Source: Aselliscus stoliczkanus
Lineage: Eukaryota; Chordata; Mammalia; Chiroptera; Hipposideridae
Direction of reading: 5' to 3'
Length of the DNA stretch: 64,000 bases
Assembly (NCBI GenBank): GCA_033961575.1
Contig: CM066740.1
Coordinates: 90,255,117-90,319,116, forward strand
This document shows positions 24,701 through 39,700 of the stretch, in pieces. The translations under genes and the position numbers were made by a program. The notes beneath the pieces are model-generated. The model did not search any database, had not been told where the DNA came from, and worked only from the letters and a program-made list of their open reading frames with translations. Numbering within the stretch: the stretch's first letter is position 1; every line of letters begins with the position of its first letter.

Positions 24701-27700
24701 TAACTGGTGACAGACCGTTCTCCCATCATAAAATACTAGAAAACTGGGTAAATGTCTGAAGCACTTGTTTTCAGATATTGGACAAAAGGCAGGACAGGCC
24801 TGTGTTTTCTGAGAGAAGGGAAATGAGTGAGGGGTCCTATGATGATTTGCCTGGAGACATTTTCCAGGATGCTGCCTAGAGCGGAGAACCCCAGAGGGGT
24901 GCCACAGTCTCCGTGAGTTTAGGACACAGGCTGGAGCTCAGGGAGGATGAGGCTGCTGGAATTTGCAGGACAGAGGACTGGAAAAGAGGAACCAATAAAG
25001 AGTAAGAGCTCTAGACGCCTACCCAGGACCCCCCTGAAGTCCTTGGCAGGACACCACGCTACACAGCTAGGAGGCCAAACAAGGACCCACGGCCATGGCC
25101 AAGCCACCTGGTGGGAATGGGTAAGCTGAGCAGTTATCAGAGCTCACGCGAGACTGGAAAAGATCTGACTCTCCACCAGTCAGGATGAAAAGACAGTGGT
25201 GAGTGGGCGATGAAGGGGTGGGGGAGGGGGAGGGGGACGCCGGGAGAATTCAGTGGAGATCATACAAAGGCCATGCCTCCAGTACAGGCTTAAACTAGTG
25301 CTAGAAGAACAGTTACAAAAGTGTGATCCAGGGAACCCCAGTGGGTCTGAGAGGTCAAAACCATTTTCAGAGAAATACTAAGATGTTATTTGTCTTTTTC
25401 ACTTTTGTCACCCCACAGATGTTTTGCAGAGGCTACAAGATGTCCAAAATATCATTACACTGACACCATACAAGCTGTGTCTGTATAGTTTTGTTTTATA
25501 ACATTCCCAGTTAATTTCTAAAATGGTGAATATTCAGTAAGCATTACCCTTATTATAAACAAACACTCTACTGCGTCCTGAATAACTTTTAAGTGTTAAG
25601 GGTTCTAAGACCAAAACGTTTAAGAATAGACATCTTATTGGGAAGGCTATCTAGAATCACCCCTGAAAGCTTATAAAGAAACTTCAAAAAGTTGAAACTT
25701 AGCCACAAATAACCGCCTGCCACAACAAAAACTCAATACTTTTTAAAGGAACAAAATCCAGACTCCCAACAATGCACAATGTCTATATTCAATCAAAAAT
25801 TACTAGTTGTAAAAAAAGGCAGGTAAACATACCCTGATGAGGAGAAAAGATTAGTTACCACAATGAGAAATGCCAGATAAATATATACAAAGACTCGAAA
25901 GAAAAAGTTAAAACTGTAAGACAACTATAAACTGTAAAATGGAACTGGGGTTAAAAGTACAATGATCTTAGTGGAAAATCCACTGGATGGGCTTAAAAAT
26001 ACATTACGTGCTGTATAATAACAGCGAGCATCGGGAATGTAATAGAAACTACACAAAGCAGAGAAAAACAACTGAACAAATCATCAAAGCTTCAGTAATT
26101 TGCAGGAAATGTCACGCAATTCCTCACCTACACCCAATATGTGTACACATGTGCATGTGTACACACACAACTACGATTCGAGAAATGGGGGGAGAGGATT
26201 GGGGAACAATCCTAACATGTTTAGGACTGAGGGCTGAGAAGAGTGACTGTGGGAAGAGGCCACGTGGGCTAACACGTTTTTCACTAAGTACTCTAGACGT
26301 TCTCAACTTTTATAACCAGCAGACAGGATGAATCAACTAAACCTCAAGGCTTAGAAAATAAAGTATAAAGTATCTTTTCAATTAAACATACACATTTTTT
26401 TTGTCGTACTTTTTCCAAGACAACAGCAGGATAATTGCTACAATATAAGACAACAGATTTATAGAGTTAATTTCTTGAAGTAACACTTTAAAGATAATAT
26501 TGAAAGTACTTAAATATTGTCCCATATGCACAATAATCCTGACAAACAATGCTTGATTAATTGTAAGAGCTGAAGCAGCATCCAAAATCAAATCAAATGG
26601 AAAGGCATCTGGGATGAGTCGTTAACCGTAAGCCCAGTCTCACCTTAACGCTGACGCAGTACGGGTGGTAGCACTGCCCACACTGCGAGCAGGCGAGCAA
26701 TCTTCCCTCTGCTCCTTGGCCGAAGCTGCCACAGACGACACACATATCCTGAAAGTCAGAACCCACAGACACATTTTAAAGCAGGCAGTAGGCTAAGAAT
26801 GTACTAGCATACTGATTTTATAATTTTGTAAAAGTACCTTCTCAGCTAACATAGCAATAGGGCTAAACACTGGACGATTCAGTGCAAATGCGATCAAGAA
26901 GAAATGAGCAGGGAGGAATTCCAAAGCGGAAGACAATAAATAACTCAGTTCAAACCTGATGCAAAGTGAACTTGTCGCTGCTAGAAAACAACACGACTGT
27001 ATTGTGCATGGAGTTTTCTTCTTCATCCTTATTTGATGAAATATCGGCAGCAGACACCTGTAAAAAGGAAAATACACAAAATATGAAGTAATATTTTTCA
27101 ATTGAATTAGACTGAACTGGAAAGTTTGAGAAGGCTCATAGACAAAACACAGTGTTTGGGGAGGTCCAGATTAACAATCTCAAACTAGCTTATCACCCAG
27201 ATACTACCATGAAAGTTTAAGACTGACACTGGTACTTACAAGTCCCATAGGGTCAGAAAGTAATGAGACAAATATAAACCTGTCTTTAGTAAAACTAATT
27301 CTACGCGAAACAAAAAATACCATGTGTGTGTACGTATGTTTATGTACATGTGTATGTGTATACACACATATATACATACAATGTATACCTAGATACACAT
27401 GCATCACTGACTTTTAAAAGCCTGTAACATGTTTAGTCCAAATTGAGATGTGCTGTTAAGTATAAAATACCCACTAGACTTCAAAGACAGCACCAAACAA
27501 AAAAGAACGTAAATACAGCTCAAAATAATTTTGCATAATTTATATATTAAATGTTGAAATGGTTAATATTTTAGATGTACTGGGTCAAAAGACACACAAT
27601 AAAATTAAATTTCAACCATTCCCTTTCCTTTGAAATGTCGCTACTAGGAAGTTTTAAATTGCATGTGTGGCTCAGATTATATTTCTTTTGGAGAACACTA

Positions 27701-30700
27701 CTTCACAATACTGTTATTTTGTATAATATTAATAACTTACCAAAATTTCAGTATTAGCCACAGGATCATCAACTATAAATGTTCACTTCTGGGCTTAAGT
27801 TAAATCTGACCAAATCAACTAAGTACCCACGGGCTTGTGAATTATTTACAGATTGCTTATCATGAATAAAGTTCTGAATTAGATGCTAAAAAAGAGAACA
27901 GGAAGGCCAATGCCAGAATTATAAAATACAATTCTCATTTAAAGAGCTTACGATCTTGTCTGGAAAGAAAGAACAGGTCATGGTCAAAACAAGAAGTAAC
28001 AGTATTGTTCTTGAAGAATGACTGCAAGAAGAGTAACTAATTTTAAAAGTAACTAAATGGAGTCCGGTCCAGGAATAGTATCCATTTCTACCTCTGCATC
28101 TCCAACACAGGAAGGAAAACAGGTTTCCAACTGGGTGATACAGAGTAGCTCAAAGAAATGGTAAAAATGTTATTCTTATTTTTGAAGGACAATTTACCTG
28201 GAAGGTGATTTTGTTCAAAATGAAAAACTAGGATGGAACATAATATTCCCAGTATAAACCAGAAACTTGAAAAACAGCCTTTTCTTAAAAATCTAAGCAT
28301 ACACATAACATACATGCAGGCATTCCACTCCTACATATTCACCCACGTGGAAAGAGAGCCTATGCCCATATATTAACTTAAACATGAAAAGTTCCCAGCG
28401 GCTTTGTTTCTAATAGCCAAAAAATGGAAGCACCGTAACATCCTGTAACAGGTAAAGAGACACACAAACAGTTACATGTCCATAATATGAAATACTCATC
28501 AGTGACAAAAAGGACTGAATTATTAACACATGCAGGAGCACAGATTAATCTCAGAATAATTATGCTGCGTGAAATAAATCAGACCAAAACGAGTCCACTG
28601 CACTTATATGAACTCTGGAAAATTCCAGCTACTTGTCAGGTGGAAATCAGACGGGGCGTGCCTGGGGGAGGACAGGCGGAGAGCGGGGCGAGGCCTTTCG
28701 GATTATGTCGATTTACCTCAATAAGCCTGTTACATTGGGAGGGACGTTGCTTTTTTTTTAAAAAAAGGACCAGAATCCAACTTTCCCTACTCCTTTAATA
28801 GTAAAACTAAACAATTCCACCTGTCTTCTGAACTTAAGATGACAATTAGAATTTGAAAAACAGGATTTTGGTAAAATAGCTCCTACAGGAAATATCTTCG
28901 TTTATGTGCCAAATACAGCTTTTTCAATACACATTTAAACAAAGCCTTCTAACACTGTCAGTGAGCCAGTATTTCTCCATCTTAAACGAGAACAAGTCAA
29001 AGGCAGTCACAAAACCCTCGACATTTTAGTCCTAACTAACCTGCAACATTTGTAGTTTCTTGTGTAAACCACATTATCACCCTGAGAGCAACTCCAACCC
29101 AAACTTAAAATGTCCACATAATTTTTTCAAAGACACACACAAGAATGTAACAAGAGTTGGCCTTTTTTTTTTTTTTTTTTTAATGGAAGAAAATACATTA
29201 CATGTGGCCTTTTGGGAAGGGTTGGCACAGAAAGATCAGTCACAAAGGAAGGCAGGAAAGGACTGTCACCACCCGTTACAGCGAATGCTGCAGCGAATGC
29301 GAGGGAAGCAGCACTTACCCCAGGGAGCACCAGGGCCCCCATTCCGCTTTTCAACTTGGCCCTGCCTCGGCCGCCGCGCCCCGCCAGCCCTGCGCCTCGA
29401 GGCCTCCGCTTTCCCGGGAACCCCGACCCGCGGCCCTGTAAGGCAGAGAAGGGAAGTCAGCCATCTGTGCAAGCTCCAAAGAATGTAAAATCCAAATGTG
29501 AGCGGCACAGCTTATTAAACGTAAACAAATGGTTGCTTCTCGCTTTTATTCTGATCAGGTAATAAATATTAAGAGACCTGAGTTATTGCTTTTATCTTTC
29601 AAGATGTATTCTGCAACTTAAATATATATAGATATAAAAACATGAAGTGCCTGTCACTGTAAATACTTGGCAGCTGCAAAGCCTGGCTTCAGTCCCATTT
29701 TCTCATCCCACCCCCGGGTGGCGGTAACAGCCACGGCCCGTCCAGGTGCCTCCCTGCGCAGCCACCTGTGTTCAGTATGAAGTACAAGGAGGGCGTCGTG
29801 CGACCGAGTCTCAGCCACCACAGTGACCACGAACAGACTGCTCTCAGCACCGGTGACTCTCAATGGTCTTATAAGGTCAGTCCCCTTTTATTGTCCCCGT
29901 CTGAGGCACGCACACTGAAGGATGAAAAGGTTAAGGACTTGGTCCGAGGTCACAGCGCCAGCGCGTCTGGCTCCAGGGTCCCCGTCCCTAACCACTGCTC
30001 CGCACTGCCACCGGATGTGGACACTGAGCTTGGCCAGTGTGCAACTGTCTGCCTCCTGTCCCCAACCTGTCCATTTCCTTCACTGTTCAGCAGTTGTCTA
30101 TGATCTGAACATGTGTGCCTCATTCTACTACAGTATTTAGAGGACAATTTATTTAAAGATAGGAAAGCTGATGAAAGGGCAAAAGGCTTGCTTTAAATCA
30201 TCTAAATAATAATTACTTCAAATGGAAATAATTTATCTGAATTTTTTACCCGAGAAAAAAAATTTATGGAAAACAGGTTAAATTCCCTGTTATTTTCAAA
30301 ATAAATAGTAGGATTATTTATTGGTGCTTTTCTTGTTTATACTCAGACTTATATTTACTACCTCAAAAAACCTGGCGTTGATACAGCCTTATGTATTGTA
30401 GATTGAAAGTATTAAAATACTCAGGAAAATCCTTTCATATTTTCCCCTAGCCAGTTAAATAGTATGCCCCATGTTCAACTGGTGTCACTGATCATAATTT
30501 GAAAGGCTGAACTCATTCCCCATTAGCAGAATGGTTTCCAAGTCAATAATTTATGATTATATTGTGAGCGTAGATACACATGAACAAAGGGGAGGGAGAA
30601 CCTTTTTTTCCCTTCAGTTTTAATAAATAGAACCAGCTTCCAATTTTCAAACGGCCTCTCCTTGCCCTTTTAAACTGGTCCCCTCTAGATCTCTTGAGCT

Positions 30701-33700
30701 TCTTTGAACAAAGGATAGGATAGGGATGAAGTTGATAGCTTCTTGTTGTTTTGTTTATAGGTATAAAAGATTTTTTTAAAAATCAGAGATTACATCAAGA
30801 CTATAGTAATCTTGCCATTTATTTTTCCTCAACATCCATAAGAATAAGCGAAAACTGGTGGCATTTGCTTAATAATTGTCAAACAAGCCATCTTTTACAC
30901 TCCTAAAACAAATATTTATACTTTCGACACCTTGCATGATATCAAAGTAAACTGAAAAAATAATTCTTCCAATGGTGACAGAAAAATAAAGTGGAATGTA
31001 GAATGCTTTTGAAATCTCTAGTCTAAACAACCTTATTCCAGATTTACATTAAATGTAATAGATGAAGAAAAATTATGTTCTCTAGTCAGTAACATATTTT
31101 AACTTTTCAGGTAATAAACGCTTTTTCAAATTAATTTTTTACCCCTCAAACTGTATCAGACCACTTAACTTACTTCAAGGACTAGCGGAGGCCTATAATG
31201 ACAGAGAAAAGAGGCCTTATAATTTTGATCTTAACACAGAATGAAAAATGCTGCAATTCTGATATTTCTTCTCCATCAATACATTAATAGGTTAATGCAG
31301 TTTTTCTTTTGTTCTTTTCTAAGCAACAAAATTTTATGGTATCATGAATAACCAAGTCCTTAATTACTTTATAGGCTATGTAACAAGGATTTCCCCTCAT
31401 ACTAGTAATTACTGTACAACATAACAGGAAAAAGCCATTAAAAGAGGTATTAAAAAACTACACTTAAAATCAGTCATGTAAAATTGCAATTTAATTTCCT
31501 CCTCATCCAGGTTTTTAAGAGCAAGCAGGTTGCTTCTTCATATTAAAATTTTTAGATAGAAACGTGGCTCTGGAAGATGAACTAAGAAAAGAAAGGTTCA
31601 ATCTTAACTTCCACTCAGATAAAACCAACCAGAAAGAAATGATACAGGAATGTAAATGCAAGTTTATTTACCACTTTGATGCTCCAGAGGCCACTGCCAG
31701 GAAGCTGCCTGGGTTTAAAAATGTCCCGACCTTCTGAAATGTCTGGGGACCAGGAAGGTGGGCTCACTGTATTATGGGTGCTCCAAGCCCCCTAGGATAT
31801 GGCAGGTGAGAAAACAGATGTATAAAACTCAGCAACGCAAAAGATCAAGCCAGCAACTAAGGAACTGTAGAATAGCAAAAACAAATGCAGACGTATGGAA
31901 ATTTAGGAAAAACTGCTTCAGGGTAGGGAAAATAAGGTTATCACTCACAGTGACTTGAAGCTTAAATGTCTACAGCTACAATTTACATTAAATATTTTGT
32001 TCCGGTTGAAACATCAGTACAATGAAACATTAAAAATGAAGGCTTATAGGACATCAAGACTGACTTAGGAACTACAATTACAGCATCAAATGTAAACAGA
32101 AGTCAATCAAACACTGTAAGAAACTAGGTGGGGATTACTTTCTTCCAACGACTATCACTCCACTGCAAAAGAGAAAAAGATGACCTTAAGGAATGTTATG
32201 TATGCCAATTGCTTTTAACCACCAAACCAGGAGGCCCAAAAATGCCATTAGAAACATGAGCAATAAACAGACACGTTCCTTTAAATTGTGGAAAGTTAGT
32301 TGGTAACCTTAAGATGCAAATTACCATTATAATCCTAGCATTTAATTACTGTTCCTTCAGTGATCAGTAGTTGTGGGTTTTGGCGTTGTATTCTTATTTA
32401 GGGGACTATTATACATAGATGACATCCAAGGGATTAATTTTGAAAGTGAAAAATGTTAAAGCAAATTGTCCTAAATTTGCAAATTAAAATGCTTCAAGTC
32501 CTGATTATTTATTCAAGAAATAGTGTCTTATAAAAATAGTTAAAATAAGGGCCGGCTGAGTGGCGCAATGGTTAAGTGCTGGCTTGGGAAGCCAGCAGCC
32601 CCGGTTCGGGTCTCACGTATGAGGGCCAGTGATGCTGCCCTCAAACAAACAAACAGACAAACAAAAAAGTTAAAATAAAACTAAGACATTTTACTTCCAA
32701 ATAACCAGGTTCAGTAACAACCTGAACTAAGCTGATGAAGACGCTAAGCAGCATAAAGAAAAATGTTTACTCCACTCAAAGATAACATTTTAAAGGAAAA
32801 CACAAAATAAATGTCAAAACAATCAAGAACCTATTTTGAATTTAGTTCAACAAGACATGCTATAAATGTTACCAATTAAATGACCAAAACTTCAGAAACA
32901 CTGTACTTACCAGGTTTCTAGAATACTGTCAAATTAACAAGTGGTAGCCTATTAATCACATAAAAAAATACCACCGGGAATTTAAATAACCACCGAAAGG
33001 TAGGGCCTGACCAGCTTCGGGGAGCAGGCCGCGGAGGGGACCCGGGAGCCTCGGCTCGGCCAGCGGCTGCGCACAGCGCGCCAACCTGCCTCCGCCTCCG
33101 TCTGCGCTCCCTCCGCACCCAGGCGCTTCAGTAACGCTCTGCTGCCAAAACTCATTTCTCTCTTCTCATTTTACTCAAACCCTCGCCATCTAATCCCTGA
33201 GCGAGGTCTGCGCCCTGCCCTGCTGCCCTCTCGCTGTCCCTCCCCCAAGTTCTCCCTCCGCCTGACCTCGGACTAACGCCCGCTCTCCGCTGTCAGGGGG
33301 GCTGCAAACACCGTCCAGTATTTGTCTCCCAAACGCACCCGCTCCGAGGGCTGCCAGGCGGCAGTGGCCTTCCCACTGCCTCCCCCAGCCCTGCCATCAC
33401 CCTCCCGGCTCTAGAAGGGGCTGGGAGTCGGCTGATGGGTTCTTTTCACCCATCCGTCTCGCCTGCTTCTTCAGACCTCTTCCCATCCCTCTTCCCAAGT
33501 CCAGAGGCACTTTTCAAAAATGTCAATCTGATCAAGCAAGTCCTGACCCTGTTTTAAACGCTTCCCCAGTTCTCAGCGCACTTCAAACACACGCCCTGCC
33601 TGCTCCCTGCCGCTGCCGCTGCCCCAGCCCGCGGCCCTCCCCCTGCCTGGCGGCCTCCAGAGCCACCCTGCCTCCTGCAGGCACGCCCAGCTCCGCGCCA

Positions 33701-36700
33701 TCGGAGCCCTGCTCCCCCAAACACTCCACCCGTTCAGTGGCTGCCGCGTCCAATGCTTCAGGTATGGCCTTAACTATTTCCTCACAAGCGGCGCCTTTTC
33801 TCAGCACTCGCTCCAAGGGAACCTCTCATATCTCCCTTATCACACCTTCCGCATCTTCTCATGGATCACCATTTGGGGTCATGCGTTATTGTTTATAATT
33901 ATTTAGTGGTAGGGAGGGGGGTTTTCTCTGAGGATATCTGGCTAGTATACGCCTTAATTTCCTTTTGGTGGGTCGTTTAATGTTATGTCAGTTGACACTT
34001 ATTAAAACATACCATAAAAAGTCATGCTCTAAGATGACGTTATGTTATTCATCATAATTTAAAAGTTAGCTTTGATGTCAGAATTGTATCTCATTTTAAA
34101 AAGCATTCATACTTCATAAAATATAGATGAACAAAATGAAGGTTCTACAGATCAAGAATGTTTGGATGTCATCTCAGGGATAATTAGAAAATCACTCAAC
34201 TACTGTGAAGAACTTATATAAGAGCGTGGGTAATTACATTATGAATTTTAATAAGTGTATTATCATAAGACATTGGAAGATGGATTGTGTGCAATTTTAT
34301 AAGAGAAAAATTATGATATACTTCGATATTTTGACAAAGAAATTACCTAACATATTCTTTAGATCTTAGAACTAAAACTTGAGTTATAAATTACCCTTCA
34401 GATCTCAGAGTTGATGAGCGTGACCTTACAGCCAGGAGGGCTTGGCTTACACCACTGCGGCGCCCAAATTGACACTTCCTGCACTTGTATGGGGTGCCAT
34501 GGGCGTCCACGCTTGATGAGAAGACCATGCTTTTTCTGTTCACGGGTATGTTAAGAATTACTTAGCATTTAGTGAACATCCATTTTTTCTGACTGAGCAT
34601 GTATTACAACTTTTGCATACATGTACACATAAATGCATCAATAAACACTAATGTGATATGAAACCTGCTCATTCACCCACCAGTTACAGCCTAAAATCTT
34701 GGATTTCTTCACCTATTAAAAAAATTATCAATCTGTCCGATGCACTGTTACTCTTAAGGTACTATCTGCAAACTGAATTAAAAGCAAAAGCGTTCAACAT
34801 ATAGACATCAGGAGACTAAGGTGCAAAGAAAGCTAAACAGAACCAACTTGTTATCAAATCCTCTACAAACTAAAAAAAATACTACTTGGCAGAGATCGAA
34901 TTAGATTCCAACAGTAATTAGTGAACCCAAAGCCTGTTTAAAATTGGTATTAATCTTCTTTCTGCTTTGAGGCCCGTTTCATAGGTAAATTAATCAACAC
35001 AGTATATTATGCAGCTATTACAAGGCCGGTGGGACAGGGTGATGGGGACAGCGATGGCGGGTGGAGGGTCAGCTTTTATGGGCAGCTTTCTATCGAAGCC
35101 TAATCCTGTTGCTGGCTCTTAAACACGATCAATGTCACCATGAGAGCCCAGAACAGAGAGGGCTTTGTGTCTCCCGAGCAGACTTCACACCTAGGTCATC
35201 CCGGAGGTGACCCCGAGCAGACTTCACACCTAGGTCATCCCGGAGGTGACCGCTCTCCCAACACACCATCTCCAACCCAGCATGCTCTAGGAGGAGGAGT
35301 CTGGTGTAGAGAAAGTTCAAACGATGAAGAGAGCAGAAAAGAGAACAACTAGCAAGAGAAACGAAAACATGCGTTTACGATGTGTCTTTTGGGTTCATAA
35401 ATTCACTCAAGTACATTACAGCTACTGCAGCAAACTCCGTTCTTATGACTTAACGGAATTCTTTTCACAGAAGTCTCAGCATCAAATGGAAATAAGACAT
35501 TTAGCCCTGATAGTGATTTGCTAAGATACTATAAAAGTATAGAAATAGAATAGGAATTTGGCTGGTGCTAAAAATGGTTTTGGTAATGGCTTCAGAATAT
35601 CATGACAAGGCACAAGGAAACCAAGAGGGAAGTCTGATGCTTCTTAATCTGTGTTTGTTGCCTGACACCCCAGAGAGGAGGCATAGTTTAGGTTTAAAAC
35701 TACATTTTTGTTTCTCAGTGGGTTATGGTAGTGGATCTGAGACTTGAGCCTGCATGGGGATCTTCTTAAAATACACATTTTCACTCGAGTTAAGGTGGGG
35801 CCTGAGTATCTGCCCAGCAAACTCCCAGGTACTGCTGAGATTACTGGTCTGTAGGTCACACTTTAAACAGTAGGGGCTGAGCTTTCGTGCCTCCTAGAAA
35901 ACATGCCTAGGGCTGCAGGCCCAGGGCAGTGCTTCCTCTCTCCTCTTCTGCTCTGTCCCCGGCTGCTTGGCTCTAAAACCTGTGCAGCCATCGCGTGGCT
36001 TTGCACTTGATACACCTGCCACCTACTGTGTTCACGGCGGCCAGTGTTTGAGTCACGGCCTCCAGTTACCTTATTTATTTACACATTCAGTGCAGACAGC
36101 TGTCAGTCAGTCTAGCTGGTTTTAGGACCCCACCATCCAGACCTACATGATCACTGTCGTCCTCCACTTTCACAGAGTAACATCTGCCTTAACCTGCAAT
36201 TCAGGAAAGCAAGCAGGGCAGCACTCCCACTTGCTCTGTGTCCGGTGCTTCGTCTGTGTGCTGGCGTTCAGGTACAGCCACCACCATGTATGTGGTGCAG
36301 TGTCACAGGTGAACCACCACCATGTATGTGATGCAGTGTCACAGGTGTAGCCACCACCATGTATGTGATGCAGTGTCACAGGTGTAGCCACACCATGTAT
36401 GTGGTGCAGTGTCACAAGTGTAACCACACCATGTATGTGGTGCAGTGTCACAGGCGTAACCACCACCATGTATGTGGTGCAGTGTCACAGGTGAAACCAC
36501 ACCATGTATGTGGTGCAGTGTCACAGGCGTAACTACCACCATGTATGTGGTGCAGTGTCACAGGTGTAACCACACCATGTATGTGATGCAGTGTCACAGG
36601 TGTAACCACACCATATATGTGGTGCAGTGTCACAGGTGAAGAAACGAGGTCGTCCACAGCGACCTCGCTTACTTTCACATAGACAGTCACGGAAGAGGAA

Positions 36701-39700
36701 CCAGGGTGTGAATCGCAGCGATCGCACTATGGAAAAGTCTGTGCTGACTATTAATCAAGCTTTCCTAGCATCAATTAATTATGGTAAAAACAGGAACAGC
36801 TGTAAACCATACAAAATACTTGTTAAAAATCACTTTCTGAAAAGGCAGCCTAGTATTTAAACTGGAATATCTGTGGAAAATAACCTTTGGCATCTACACT
36901 GTATCTTCTATACCCTAATAAAAATACAGAATATATGTCTATTTACTAATGAAGCCTTTCTTTAATAGATTCTAAGAATGTAGGTTTTACCTTATAGGTA
37001 CCCTAGAATGGACAATTAAAAATACTTAGGGTAGGGCCGGCCGAGAGATGCGGTGGTTAAGAGCTGGATTGGGAAGCCAGTGGCCCCGGTTCAGATCCCA
37101 CATAGGAGGGCCAGTGACACTGCCCTCAAAAAACAAACAAACAAAAAAAAAACCTAGGGTTAATTTCTTTCCCTTTAATGACTACTATTATGTATACATT
37201 TTATAAATCAATGTTTCTAAATTCAAATTTATTTTAATTAAAAGCATGGTACGAAACAGTTTAGTAAGAACTGAGTCTCTCCTTATTTGGACAATGATTT
37301 ACAGGTCTGCCTTTTAACATTTTTAAAAATAAAAACCAAAAAACGTCAACAGTGCTTCTTACTAAAAAATTTGTGTTTGCAAACCAGAAATGGTGTCTAC
37401 TATTTAAAAGAAAGAAAGAAAGAAAAGAAAAGAAAAGAAAAGAAAAGAAAAGAAAAGAGAAAAAAGAACTGCTTACTTTTGATGAACTGTTAACAAAACT
37501 CTAGCCCCTGCAGCTCGCCACTCTGGAGCCTGATTTCTCTCTCAGTAGGTTAGGAAACTGATTTGTTAATTTGAAACACTTCATTTAAAATGCTACTATA
37601 GTACACAAGTATGTTATAAAATTCTATGGTTCATGATTAAATTACTTCAAGTAATGAAAAACAAGAAATCCAGTTCACAACTGGAGGAAGAGTGTATTTT
37701 ACTTCAATCCTGAAAAATAGTGAAACCATAAGCAATATTCTTAATTTACCCATCTTAAATTCATTTGGTATTTCTTTCATAAGTAATTCTGGAACTAAAG
37801 TTTTCATATTTTTGAAAAGGCTTTTGCCTTGCACTGTGCATTAGGGCAGCCAAGAGTCAAGATGCTAGTCTAAATCCAAATATCGCGCACACAGCATGAA
37901 AAGTGAATGGAAAATACCTCATTAATAATTTTATACAGATTAAATGCTAAGATATTTTAATACATTGGGTTAAATATGACATTAAAATTTACCTCACCAG
38001 CTTCTTTTAGTTTTCAGCGGGACTACCACAAAGTTTTTAGTTAGCTATATGAGGCTTGCATTGTATTTCTATTGGACAACACTGGCTTACCCTTCTACTG
38101 GCTAATTCACATCTCCAGAAAACATCTGATAATACAATCACGAGCTGTCACATCCAATTTTAAAGCTTTCAGATTTTCTTTGTTTCTAATTATGCATTTA
38201 ACTTAATATGGAAATGTGATATTTACAATCACATAACAGATGGAAACCAAAAAATCTTGTTTATATCACAATCACTGCATTGAAACTCCATCTCATTTTA
38301 TAGCCAGTCCCCACTGCCAAGAATATGCAAAATAAACACTCAATAAAACCAAAACTATAAAACAGGAATGCCTGATATCAAAGAAATACATGTAATAATA
38401 ATGGACTTCAGGATTTCCAATAAAAGGACATACACACCCGTTTATGTCCACATCAATCCCTGGAAGTTATGATCCTAGTACCTCAGCAATGATTAAAAAA
38501 TGAAAGAGTTACCTTGTTCTATCCAATGCATACTCTCCACAAAAATAGGAGTGTATTAGCAAGCTATGCATCATCAAGTGAGGGCTGTTGGCTGCACAAC
38601 CAAATCCAAGCTAATGGGGGTAAAACACGGCCTACAAAAGGCTTATGAGATTAGCAGCAAATCAGGCTGTAGGAATGCGACAATGGCAGCTAACTAGAAA
38701 GTGCTGTAGAACCATACCAGAACTGGGAAATGCTATTAGGCTATTAGGACATGGCTCGAAGGATATGTCGATGAACCTGGAAAAGAAATCCAAGCACACA
38801 CCCTCAGTCACTCAGACACACACACACACTTTTGGAATGTAAGTCTAACAGAAAAATAATCGTCATGGTTTCTCAGTTGGAGAAGTCTCTTAATAAGGAG
38901 AAAGACAATAAAACAGGATACTGTATGTATTTAAGATGCAGATCTTTAAAGAGTGTAAATATCTGAACCAAATTTAAATTTGAGACTCAAATTTCCATTG
39001 CAAAGTCTTTTCAGAGCCCAAACTACATAATTATTATATAACTATTCCAAAATGGAAAAGAATGAGGAGAACTGGTTTGAGAAGAAAAATCTCCCTTGGT
39101 ATAACAGTGTAACTTGCTGACTTTAAAAATATATATGGATTTTATTTCAAGGAGACTAATTCTGTCATTAAAATAAAATTCAATTTTATTTTCTACTGAT
39201 CTCACAATTCCAAAATTAGAAGATCAAGATATTCTTCCTATAAAAAGTCAAACTTTTAATCACTGCAAACAATTTAAGTCACGAGACTTGAAATTCCAAA
39301 TTACTATTTGTGATTAAACACTTCTGCACTGTCAGTTATCTGGCCATTTTATAAAAGTTTCAGAAAGTAGGACTTCTGTAGAATAAATAAATCTTAGCTA
39401 TATTGTCTTCACTTTGTCTTGTCGTTTCACATAAATCACACTTAAAAAGCACGGGAACTTAAAGGCTAAAAGGCACATTACTTAAAATAACCATGGGAGC
39501 GGCTTCCTTCGCTTCCAAAAGACCAACAATACAATTCTAAAGTTTCTCTATGAATTTACTGAAATAAGTCCTGACTTGAAAACTATCCCACAAAAAAGCA
39601 ATTTTGATACTTAGGCAGTTCAAAATTTTTTGCAATGAACAACATCAACAAACAAATACATTAGAGGGGAAAAATAAATGTTAGCTACAGTATACCCCAA

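Larger units (their letters stand above)
22214..26643 (-). other. KMT2C intron between exons at 22213 and 26644
   Basis: Holds a MIR-like remnant (22320-22530), a hAT-Charlie-type fragment (about 23995-24215), a GGGGGA-rich run (25214-25237) and an L1 fragment (about 25660-26100). A 101-codon open frame at 23026-23331 has no recognisable homology. Confidence 0.7.
27058..29318 (-). other. KMT2C intron between exons at 27057 and 29319
   Basis: Holds a TG/TA-rich microsatellite (27325-27395), one member of a three-copy DNA-transposon-like family (about 27415-27700) and an L1M 3' fragment (28315-28760). Confidence 0.7.

Noticed and set aside
36170..36727. Periodic open frames with [16 protein letters not shown] repeats; also considered as a CRISPR-like array
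   Set aside because: A tandem minisatellite with no unique spacers, in a mammalian intron; periodicity alone explains the open frames.
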